Shown here: one piece after another, positions 7,401 to 14,542 of the stretch | Numbering within the stretch: position 1 is the first letter of the stretch | How the letters are laid out: each line of letters begins with the position of its first letter | Assembly: GCA_022424925.1 (NCBI GenBank) | Contig: JAKMGM010000092.1 | Coordinates: 1 to 20,155, forward strand | Length of the DNA: 20,155 nucleotides | From: Candidatus Poseidoniaceae archaeon | GTDB taxonomy: Archaea > Thermoplasmatota > Poseidoniia > Poseidoniales > Poseidoniaceae | Direction: 5' to 3' | Made by a program: the position numbers and the translations under genes | The notes under the pieces: model-generated | What the model saw: the letters and a program-made list of their open reading frames with translations, nothing else | Told to the model about the DNA's origin: nothing | Database searches by the model: none

Positions 7401-9176
7401 AGTGGCGTTGACTCAACTGGCCTTGAGTTGCCAACCTTTGATGAAGGCGATGGTGTTCAAGCACTGTCCTTTTTCTTAGGTGACTTGGTTAACTTTGGTT
7501 CTCTGGTCAATGATTTTGTTTACTCGACCGTCGTTGACTTGGGTGGATTAGAAACCGGAAATGAAAACATGTCGCTTGGACTCGATTTGACAACTGGCGA
7601 AGCGTTTGATGTCACCATGGATGTCCAAAAGGGTTCAAACATTGCCACGCAACCTGCATGGTCTCACGGTTTAGGAATGGAAGTATTCGAAGCGACCGTC
7701 GTTACGTTCAACCTATCCCGAATGCCGACCTATACGCTCTCCAGCCGGGCTGTAGTTGACCTAGCGCTTGAAGATTACAAAATCACACCATCTGAATACG
7801 AACTGGTCACCGAGGCTTTCGAGGCGACCAATATAACGACCTTCGACCCTCTTTTGCGAGCACTTGAAGACGGTATCGTACTCGATTCTGAAATTGAAGG
7901 CGTGAATCTAACCAAATGGGAAGACCTTGGTATCACCTTTGAATTACGTCGTTCTTGGCACTTGCGCTCGTGGTTACCAAGCCTCCCTACCGGTCAAATC
8001 CTTATGGAGTACGATTTCCGCATGATTGGCGACTTACCTGTATATGAGCTCGACGTGAACCTTGAACAATGGAAGCCAGAACGAGAACAATTGAGCATCA
8101 TCGTGAACGGTCTTGAAGGACGGGACCTTGAATTTATCATCGCAGGCCTTGACACCACACAGCCACACAATGTCGAAGCAAACGCTGTGTTTTCAACCCA
8201 GGATAATCTCACCGTGCCTCGAGTTTCGATCGATATGCATTACGATTTAGGCACTCGACTCGATTCAGCGCATGCAACATTCATTGACAAACGTGAACTC
8301 AGCCGCGTCGAAGCACTCATTGTTGGTGTACCTCAAGAGACGGACTTCTCAACGACGATTGGAGATATATTCCTCATCGACCTCATGGTTCCCTCTCAAT
8401 ACCAGATTGACGGACACTCTGCAGAATCGTTGATGATTCAACAGATGCGCTTTGTTGATGGTTTTTGGTGGCCTGCTACAGCTTTCATGCGTGATTTACC
8501 AGGTGAGATGCATCTTTCAGCACAACCGAACACAGAGTTCGACATTCGCGCAGAAGTGTCGTTCCAAGGCATGATGGAACTCGATTACAAATCCAATACC
8601 GATGACATGGATTTGTATCTTGAAGCGACGGGTCGCTCTGTGGATACCAAAGGCGATGTGTTGTTGCTTGCGGAAGACCTCCCCTCTACTTTCGTTTTAG
8701 AAACGACCGATGATTGGGGTGTTCGAGTTGCCTCTTCGGGTGAAGGGGTGAGCCGACTCTATCTCAAGCAGACCGACACCCCATCCTCTCCGGGAGTCAC
8801 GATTGACCGCGTGGAAATCATAGGACAAAACCTACAATCGGCCACGATTCATATTTACACGGGCCCGTTTCAGTATCCATTAATCGTACTTGATGACATC
8901 ACCAATGGCCGTATTGTCGCCAGTGCTGAGGCAACTGTAGAGCCGAGTTATACCACTGGGTTCTTGGAAGGTTATTCGTTCAATGGACGCGCCGTTTTAC
9001 TCGACGCACAGTTTACCGGAGTTTTACCAACTGCTTCATCGATTGGCGTCAATGGAATGGTGACCGACCTCTCGTTGGTTGGCTCACTGACCGGTGACAG
9101 CGTTGAGACACGTCATATTCTACTCGTCGAACCAATAACGACGGTTATCGCCAGTGGTTTGGCCTTGATTTGGTGA
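4497..9176 (+). CDS. Giant secreted beta-rich surface protein, function unknown
   Basis: I do not recognise a named family. From the ATG at 4497 the protein is 1559 residues. The start is uncertain: the clear signal-peptide core (MAVAMVVLMFISMAQPAGA) begins at an ATG at 4560, but that start would give an n-region without positive charge, whereas the 4497 start supplies Arg-Arg just before the core. The frame stays open back to a TTG at 4407. The body is acidic, Asn/Ser/Thr-rich and almost entirely predicted beta. A loose repeat recurs, opening with LP plus a hydrophobic strand (near nt 7014, 7371, 8496 and 8679), and the segments YAASDPIGTI and YVASTPMESI are clearly related copies. The end (ITTVIASGLALIW) is hydrophobic but short for a membrane anchor. 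The next gene starts 4 nt later and may act with it. Structural or adhesive surface role is inference. Confidence 0.8.
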   Translation: MVEGQPRLIRVGLPQASDPRRMAVAMVVLMFISMAQPAGADLSVSRNDFGVLDELEDTLSKRTASGEAVAAASGAADALNAVDLAQRPIDETDPLSQASSYLDSLELRDASPFEPDHPRPYEFLMDASTQPDGWPYNLFETLFSVESLGLDNILGIGINTYAVYVNFTSRDNGPSHEAWVEGTFTGELLVGTDLVLFNNYIDIDGDSVDDLSVGLTIEGLINQGDGFGIELGDCGTPPLTVPCVEELWIRPTFQWKVTALDQSDFLWNNMSNLEVSLMKGLAFDVTLDESESYAIVIDTRFTQPPHEFTLGVGLQKITFSVNAVITNVLDFITSLTNGGVNSSTLSLTSISAPYAIRASNPDADSSNKQSNCDDGSDYYDPIADHKAESHDHKCGFGLGVGFIRFDGYGGGTTAPVLETAYIDAGFHPEEGDTRLPNEVDITLRNDNLGANTFDTVEIFSDYGSDMYLHYFEDRSNTTEGDSPFGNTTDSRTWIRGLPSGTLHPDEINAIFTMIGEEPGGVDLPGEIPSRLSMIIAIKNFTGDNQNNVNDPTLPVNPAAPPNTLVAIVATESIDLLEYKSTFKRGGYDLDSSSIQLNIANVPKVIIVEGSFQIPESGLSRVQYDNPNLNTIAQIFDNALLTVVEVILDVGDVVNGIPESIVGTAGASGGAVRLNCFNQVKLSLPESTRSPMEIGSVSIAISSSDQPWLPEIDHILLSEDTNIETVNGRLGVQEPLVPVAMSARIGGISSVSHDYDPINDVRQMELRGITGGPLLIGHLLHDDGDLANANQQSATLSNRPSTFNVTQTAEALTYAASDPIGTITYGGNGEGQRNAIRLNGLPSSFQLILGDTVGYVASTPMESIEVQLTNATQPLTMDGDHFRFWVNELTGEASLSTAISDVTSIRRLSPLSPGSTGPEGNSRIELIRAESSPMNILLEDETAYDDAFKGLNGRIAIDPLPANITVAYPSGVDSTGLELPTFDEGDGVQALSFFLGDLVNFGSLVNDFVYSTVVDLGGLETGNENMSLGLDLTTGEAFDVTMDVQKGSNIATQPAWSHGLGMEVFEATVVTFNLSRMPTYTLSSRAVVDLALEDYKITPSEYELVTEAFEATNITTFDPLLRALEDGIVLDSEIEGVNLTKWEDLGITFELRRSWHLRSWLPSLPTGQILMEYDFRMIGDLPVYELDVNLEQWKPEREQLSIIVNGLEGRDLEFIIAGLDTTQPHNVEANAVFSTQDNLTVPRVSIDMHYDLGTRLDSAHATFIDKRELSRVEALIVGVPQETDFSTTIGDIFLIDLMVPSQYQIDGHSAESLMIQQMRFVDGFWWPATAFMRDLPGEMHLSAQPNTEFDIRAEVSFQGMMELDYKSNTDDMDLYLEATGRSVDTKGDVLLLAEDLPSTFVLETTDDWGVRVASSGEGVSRLYLKQTDTPSSPGVTIDRVEIIGQNLQSATIHIYTGPFQYPLIVLDDITNGRIVASAEATVEPSYTTGFLEGYSFNGRAVLLDAQFTGVLPTASSIGVNGMVTDLSLVGSLTGDSVETRHILLVEPITTVIASGLALIW

Positions 9177-9180
9177 TTGC

Positions 9181-9846
9181 ATGGTTGACGATACTTCAAT
9201 CACGTACAACGAACATGGCGACATGGTCGTACAGGAGTCCGATATAGAATCGCTCGGTTTACTGGATGTTGCGAGATTGCAGAAAATTGAATCCTTGGGC
9301 TATACCCTCGACGAAGACGGAATTGAGACCTATGAGGACATGCAGCGCGTCTCCAAGACCCTTGAGAAAATTCGCAAAGAAATTAGTCCAAGCCGCGTCG
9401 CTTTAGCGGGTATCGTGTTTCTTTTGTTCATAGGCGTGCTTGTGAGTGGCTGGTACTGGGCATTACCGCGTGATGCAGTAAATGTTGAGACGACATATCT
9501 TCAGCGAGGCGGACATTTGATGATGTCCGAGATTCATAATGTCGGAAGTCGAGACATCACTGATGTGTCGCTCCTCATTGAATTCAAGAGTACAGATGGC
9601 GAGGTGCTTGATTTCATGTCCATTGAGGCTGAACGAATCGAAGCCCACTCCTCTTTGGCAGGGGATAAATTGGAAATGATGGTCATTGGACATTCGGTCT
9701 GGGATGAGTACATCATCAGTGTAGATCTTCAGTATACCAATTACAACGGCCAAATCACCTCAGAAACATGGTCGCATCCCGTTGGGTTTTGGAGCATTGA
9801 ATTGTTTATGGACAAGGCTGATCGTACCACATGGCCGGTATCATAA
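9181..9846 (+). CDS. Single-pass membrane protein with external beta domain
   Basis: A 221-residue protein of unknown function. Residues 1-72 are acidic and helical, with a likely short coiled coil (about 50-70) ending in a basic KIRKEISPSR. One membrane helix spans about 73-95. By the positive-inside rule the N-terminus is cytosolic and residues 96-221 face outside. The outer part (VETTYLQRGGHLMMSEIHNVG, then strands with ITDVSLLIEF) resembles a small Ig-like fold of the FxLYD/CARDB kind, where a protein describes an N-V-G turn between strands. It begins 4 nt after the giant secreted protein, whose own anchor looks weak, so it could tether or assist that protein. There is no Shine-Dalgarno just upstream, which suggests coupled translation. 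No catalytic motif is visible. Confidence 0.8.
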   Translation: MVDDTSITYNEHGDMVVQESDIESLGLLDVARLQKIESLGYTLDEDGIETYEDMQRVSKTLEKIRKEISPSRVALAGIVFLLFIGVLVSGWYWALPRDAVNVETTYLQRGGHLMMSEIHNVGSRDITDVSLLIEFKSTDGEVLDFMSIEAERIEAHSSLAGDKLEMMVIGHSVWDEYIISVDLQYTNYNGQITSETWSHPVGFWSIELFMDKADRTTWPVS

Positions 9847-9883
9847 GTTCGCAATACACGCATCATGAAAGGATTAAACCAAC

Positions 9884-9888
9884 GGAGG
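9884..9888 (+). promoter_or_regulatory. Shine-Dalgarno for the subtilase gene
   Basis: GGAGG lies 7 nt before the ATG at 9896 and fixes that start, in a 49-nt gap after the preceding gene. This is the strongest ribosome-binding site in the surface block. Confidence 0.7.
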
Positions 9889-9895
9889 AAGTAAA

Positions 9896-12800
9896 ATGCA
9901 GCGAATCCGTTCGATACAACTTGCAGTATCGCTTGTTGTTTTGTTCCTCCTTCAAAGTGCTTCACCTTTGGTCAATCAGACCACGTATCAACCGTCCGAA
10001 ATGGAGTCGGAAGGCGGTATTGAGTGGGTTCAATTTGACTTGGTCGAAGGTGTTTTTTCTGATGCGGTTGGCCATGCTGAACATGTTGACCATCTCGAGT
10101 CAAGGCCACACCTTGCCAGCAGCCGAATTGGAACATTTGATGCCTTAGGCTTCGAACTCAATCGCCCTCTTCCGAGCGAATGGCTCTCGCCCCGACTTGA
10201 TCTCAGCCTTCTTATCGTGTCGAATGAAAAATTGCTTCTTGATGTTCGGAAAGACATCAGTTCCGTTCCCGGGCTCACTATTCGAGAGTTCATCGCCCCT
10301 TCCGGTCTTTTAGTCCAGGGAACGCCGCATGCACTTGCACATCTCAACGGTATCGAAGGGATTGTTGCACAGCATCAAGTACCACTCGGGTTGCTTGTTG
10401 AAAGCGAGGTTTTGGACATACTCATGCTCGAGGCTGGAGCGCAATCTTTGGTTGGGGCATCGATGCGTATCGAGGGCTGGCGAGATGACGCTGGCCCGCA
10501 ATCAGGCGTCCAGTTTTCCGATGCGTTTGGAAACGAATTGCAGCAAGAGGTTGAATCGTTTATTCCGCTTGCTTTCTCTCAATACCACCGGTGGGATGAA
10601 GGACGGTACCAAGGCCTCCTATCGAACGAGAGCCTGCTCGAAATAGTGGCACAACCTGCCTTGAGAACACTTCGATTCGAACCTGTTTTTTCTGGTGATA
10701 ACAACCAGGCACGTACACACATGAAAACGTCGCAGATGACCACTTACTTCACAACAGGGTTGGACGGCTCGGGTCAAATTGTCGCCGTCGCAGACTCTGG
10801 ACTTGACGAAGACCACGGTGATTTTGGTTCACGCGTTCTTTCCAGTAACGATGTGATTGGCGATGGCTCAACCGCCGACAAACATTCGGGGCACGGAACA
10901 CACGTTGCATGTACGGTTCTTGGCGATGGAACCCAAGGTGGCTACTCCGGGGTTGCCACTTCAGCTGAATTGTATTTCCAAGCCATGGAAAACGATAACA
11001 CGGGTAATTTCCAATCCCCTTCACTGAATTATTTACTCAATTCTGCGTATTCTGCGGGCGCCTACACGCACACCAATTCGTGGGGCTCGTCACTGGAAAG
11101 CGACCAAGGAAAGTACACTTCAGAGAGCGAAGATGTCGATGACCGTGCAAATTATTATGACCGCTATTACAACGGTCAAAACGGTCTGACCATCCTTTTC
11201 GCAGCAGGTAACGACGGTCCTAATTCTGGAACCGTTGGCGCTCCTTCAACCGCCAAAAATACGATTACGGTCGGCAACCATCAGAATCGGTATTCAGGAG
11301 CGCCTGACTCGATTATGTCGGGTTCTTCTCGAGGTCCAACCGATGATGGGCGCATTAAACCGGACATCATCGCCCCAGGTGGTTATGTTCGTTCATGTCG
11401 AGCCCAAGAAGCAGGCGATACCGGAACAGCAACGTGGTCCAACACCTACTATCTTGAATACACGGGAACCTCGATGGCGACTCCGAACGCAGCTGGCGCC
11501 GCAGTTATGGTTCGAGAATACCTCGAAGAAATCGCTCAGCGACCGTCGCCTCAAGGCGCTTTGGTGAAAGCGTTGCTCATTCTAGGCGCTGAAGACGTCG
11601 GAACTCGAGATATTCCGAATGACGATGAAGGCTGGGGTCGCCTCAACCTACGCAATACGCTTGCTCCGAGTTCGGGTCAAGGCATTTGGGTTGACGACCG
11701 CTCCGTGCTTTCCGGAACTGGAAACACCAAGACATACACGTTCAATATTTCACAAGGTAATTCTGGTTTCAAAACCGTACTGGCTTGGTCTGACGAACGA
11801 GGTTCACCGTTTTCCAATACACAACTGGTCAACAACTTCAATCTTGAAGTTACCAACCCGAGCGGTGAAGTTTTCCTGGGTAATGACTTTGCCAACGGCC
11901 GTTCGACGACAAACGGAGTGTCTGACACCGTCAACAATGTCGAAGTTGTACTCGTTGATAACGCTGAAATCGGGATATGGACGGTCAAAGTGATCGATGC
12001 GTTCCACGGTGGAAGCAGAGCGCAACCGTTTGCGCTCGCAGTCATGGGCTACGGAGTCAATGATTTACGGCCTGACCCAACGATTCTCGAAGACGAATTC
12101 TCTATGTCGGTTACGATTCCACAAGTGGGCGACCAGTTGCAGGTGACCACGAAAGTCTTCAATGTCGGTAACGTGAAGGCTAACTTTTTCGATATGGATT
12201 TTGAAGTCGACGGTGTTCCAATCGATTCGAAAAACATTGAACTGGGAGCAGGTTCAACCAAAACGCAGGTGTGGTATTGGACGCCTCAAACTGCAGGTCA
12301 ATCCACCCTTTCGTTCATCATTGACTCAAGCGATGAAATCGAAGAGATTTTGGAAAACAACAACCGTCATGATGTGCAGGTAAACGTGACGGCACCAGGG
12401 GTCAAACTCTCTGCTGACCCTCAAACGATTACGCTGCTAAATACCTCACAATCAACGACATCATGGAATGTTGCGCTGACGAATACAGCGCTTGTCTCAA
12501 CCAACGCCAGTTTGCTCACTCAGAGCGTTTTTGACGAAAATTTGGGCCAAACAATGTCGTGGTATGTTGGTTCGAACGAATCGAATTTTTCGCTGGAAGG
12601 TCAACAATCAGCCGACATTGTGGTGACGCTTGTCCATCCTACTCCTCCTTTGCCGGGAACATATCGAATCGATATGCTCGGTATTGATGTTGATAATGGA
12701 GTGACCTATCCTTACATGCTGTATTTCGTCGTACCCGAATTACCGAACCTTCAACTTGAATACGATTACCAAGTTGTCCCGGTCTCGCCAACCGAGCCCA

Positions 12801-14458
12801 CGAGCATCGACATACGGCTGTTTAACATTGGAAATGCGAACATTGGGTATGATTTATTCTTGGAAGCACCTGCCGGTTGGGATGCAGGTTTTGACACACT
12901 TTCCAGCGTGCCAGGTGCCAGTTCAGGTTCAACCGGTCTCATCGATAAGGACACACATCGCGAGATAGGTATGTCGTTCACCCCACCCCAAATCATGACT
13001 GGAGCAGGTGCTGAACGAATGATACGATTGACCGCAATATCTCAAACTGAAGTGACGGAGAGCTGGGTGTTTGACATTCCAATCAAAGTTGAAACGGTCA
13101 AGGATGTTGACATTGATTTGGAATCCAATATAGGCGTTTTACGACCAGACTCCTCATTCAGCATGTTGTTTTCACTTGAGCACCGCGGCAATGTCGACCT
13201 TTCACTCACCCCGTCCTTTGAACTGCCCTCAGGCTGGTCTGTAACATCAGACTTAGAGGCTTTTGAGTTTCCTTGGACGACGTCAAAAAACCTGTTGTAC
13301 GGTATCTCAGGCGACGGCACAGGCTCTTCGGGAGAAGTGAAATTCCACCTTGACAGTGCGACAGAACGGTTGTCTTGGGTTGGTACTTTGAATGTCGAAG
13401 AACTCGCGCAACCGACCATTAACTTCGTGCAACTTGAATATGGTGAGACCTCATGGGACACACCTTTTGGAAGCGGTTCACATCCAACTGGTGTACCTCT
13501 CGAATTCACGTGGTTGATTGGCAATGAAGCAAACGTAGTGTGGCAACCGACAGCATCCGTTTCTCTTTCCAGTGGCTTGTTCGGAGAGTGTTCAGAAGTG
13601 GGCGATATTGCCTATGGTGACTTGGTACCCGTAACGTGTACAATCATCATTTCCTCTTCGATGGCTCCATTGTCTGAACCTTCCTTTGTTCTCAAACTCG
13701 CCGGAGACGAGGTTGAATCGACACAGAATGTCGGGTTGCTGGTGGCGACGGTGGTAGAATCGGCATGGTCTATGGAGCGCACATCACAATTGACAACGGG
13801 CTCTCAGGAACAGATTCAGGTGACGCTTACCAATGTAGGTAACACCCCTTATTCACACAAGCTGGTTGTCGAGGGTTCGAAAGATTGGTCTGCTACAGTG
13901 GACGGAAGCGACCTCATCAATTTGGAACCTGGTGAATCCGCAAATATTCGGTTGCTTGTCCGTGCTGACCGTCCTGGCGACGGAACGCTCACTTTAGGGT
14001 TACAGGGTGCTGAACAGATGACGAATTCGACGGCCACCTTGCAGTTTTCTGCATTTGGCGAACCGACCGGTACTTCTGGCCAAGCCTTACCAGTGAGCGC
14101 AATCGGCGTCGGTTTGCTCGTTGTTATGCTTCTCGTGGGTGGTCTTCTGCTGTCACGACGTAGAACTGCGGGAAGCCTTGCACCGATGCAACTGAGAACA
14201 GTTACGCCGAATATAGGATCTCGAACCCCCGTTCAAATCGTGGCCCCTGTTGCTGTAGCCCCGTCACAACCTAAACAAGCCCATTCTGTTGCTGCACCGA
14301 TGTGCTGGTCGTGCCGCCAAGCAATTTCCGGACCTATGCTTGGCTGTCCCGGATGTGGCGCCCGTTACCATCGTTCAGACGAGCCGTCGTGCACAGCAGG
14401 TTCGCTTGGAGAATGCGTGAATTGCCAAGCACCCGTCTCAAGTTTTGTTCAAGCATGA
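9896..14458 (+). CDS. Membrane-anchored subtilisin-family (S8) protease with cytosolic RING-like zinc module
   Basis: Large surface serine protease, 1520 residues. A signal peptide (QRIRSIQLAVSLVVLFLLQ) precedes a probable pro-region to about 285. The S8 core has D300 (VADSGLD), H333 (GHGTHVA), oxyanion N439 (FAAGNDGP) and nucleophile S526 (TGTSMATP), so it should be active. Residues about 590-715 form a P/PPC-like beta domain typical downstream of S8 cores. A CARDB domain follows (about 725-830, with NVGNVKAN), then several NEW3-like Ig repeats to about 1390. A membrane helix spans about 1400-1420, followed by RRR, placing a Pro/Val-rich linker and the last 50 residues in the cytosol. That tail has C1470, C1473, C1484, C1487, H1492, C1499, C1507 and C1510, a C4HC3 pattern like RING/PHD or prokaryotic binuclear treble clefs. 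Role in external protein degradation or envelope maturation is inferred. Confidence 0.93.
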   Translation: MQRIRSIQLAVSLVVLFLLQSASPLVNQTTYQPSEMESEGGIEWVQFDLVEGVFSDAVGHAEHVDHLESRPHLASSRIGTFDALGFELNRPLPSEWLSPRLDLSLLIVSNEKLLLDVRKDISSVPGLTIREFIAPSGLLVQGTPHALAHLNGIEGIVAQHQVPLGLLVESEVLDILMLEAGAQSLVGASMRIEGWRDDAGPQSGVQFSDAFGNELQQEVESFIPLAFSQYHRWDEGRYQGLLSNESLLEIVAQPALRTLRFEPVFSGDNNQARTHMKTSQMTTYFTTGLDGSGQIVAVADSGLDEDHGDFGSRVLSSNDVIGDGSTADKHSGHGTHVACTVLGDGTQGGYSGVATSAELYFQAMENDNTGNFQSPSLNYLLNSAYSAGAYTHTNSWGSSLESDQGKYTSESEDVDDRANYYDRYYNGQNGLTILFAAGNDGPNSGTVGAPSTAKNTITVGNHQNRYSGAPDSIMSGSSRGPTDDGRIKPDIIAPGGYVRSCRAQEAGDTGTATWSNTYYLEYTGTSMATPNAAGAAVMVREYLEEIAQRPSPQGALVKALLILGAEDVGTRDIPNDDEGWGRLNLRNTLAPSSGQGIWVDDRSVLSGTGNTKTYTFNISQGNSGFKTVLAWSDERGSPFSNTQLVNNFNLEVTNPSGEVFLGNDFANGRSTTNGVSDTVNNVEVVLVDNAEIGIWTVKVIDAFHGGSRAQPFALAVMGYGVNDLRPDPTILEDEFSMSVTIPQVGDQLQVTTKVFNVGNVKANFFDMDFEVDGVPIDSKNIELGAGSTKTQVWYWTPQTAGQSTLSFIIDSSDEIEEILENNNRHDVQVNVTAPGVKLSADPQTITLLNTSQSTTSWNVALTNTALVSTNASLLTQSVFDENLGQTMSWYVGSNESNFSLEGQQSADIVVTLVHPTPPLPGTYRIDMLGIDVDNGVTYPYMLYFVVPELPNLQLEYDYQVVPVSPTEPTSIDIRLFNIGNANIGYDLFLEAPAGWDAGFDTLSSVPGASSGSTGLIDKDTHREIGMSFTPPQIMTGAGAERMIRLTAISQTEVTESWVFDIPIKVETVKDVDIDLESNIGVLRPDSSFSMLFSLEHRGNVDLSLTPSFELPSGWSVTSDLEAFEFPWTTSKNLLYGISGDGTGSSGEVKFHLDSATERLSWVGTLNVEELAQPTINFVQLEYGETSWDTPFGSGSHPTGVPLEFTWLIGNEANVVWQPTASVSLSSGLFGECSEVGDIAYGDLVPVTCTIIISSSMAPLSEPSFVLKLAGDEVESTQNVGLLVATVVESAWSMERTSQLTTGSQEQIQVTLTNVGNTPYSHKLVVEGSKDWSATVDGSDLINLEPGESANIRLLVRADRPGDGTLTLGLQGAEQMTNSTATLQFSAFGEPTGTSGQALPVSAIGVGLLVVMLLVGGLLLSRRRTAGSLAPMQLRTVTPNIGSRTPVQIVAPVAVAPSQPKQAHSVAAPMCWSCRQAISGPMLGCPGCGARYHRSDEPSCTAGSLGECVNCQAPVSSFVQA

Positions 14459-14498
14459 ATTGATAACTTAGGTTCTCGTCTTTGAGACATCCGTGGGT

Positions 14499-14518
14499 AG
14501 CCTTTTGATAGTAAGGCT
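14499..14518 (+). promoter_or_regulatory. Inverted repeat and TATA-like element before the Ig-repeat gene
   Basis: AGCCTT (14499-14504) and AAGGCT (14513-14518) flank an 8-nt spacer. The T-rich TTTTGATA (14503-14510) overlaps it and lies about 22-29 nt before the ATG at 14532. That spacing would suit a leaderless transcript starting at or near the ATG. Inference only. Confidence 0.25.
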
Positions 14519-14523
14519 TCCAC

Positions 14524-14542
14524 CGGGGGTCATGGACCCCCG
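14524..14542 (+). promoter_or_regulatory. Perfect hairpin with the start codon as its loop
   Basis: CGGGGGTC (14524-14531) and GACCCCCG (14535-14542) are exact reverse complements, and the 3 bases between them are the preferred ATG of the next gene. In a leadered mRNA this 8-bp, mostly G-C stem would hide both the start codon and the G-rich stretch before it. If transcription starts at the ATG the stem cannot form in RNA. Confidence 0.6.

Noticed and set aside
9120..9190. Frameshift that would fuse the giant protein to the following membrane protein
   Set aside because: The downstream gene has its own ATG, a sensible cytosolic N-terminus and positive-inside topology; no slippery sequence was seen.
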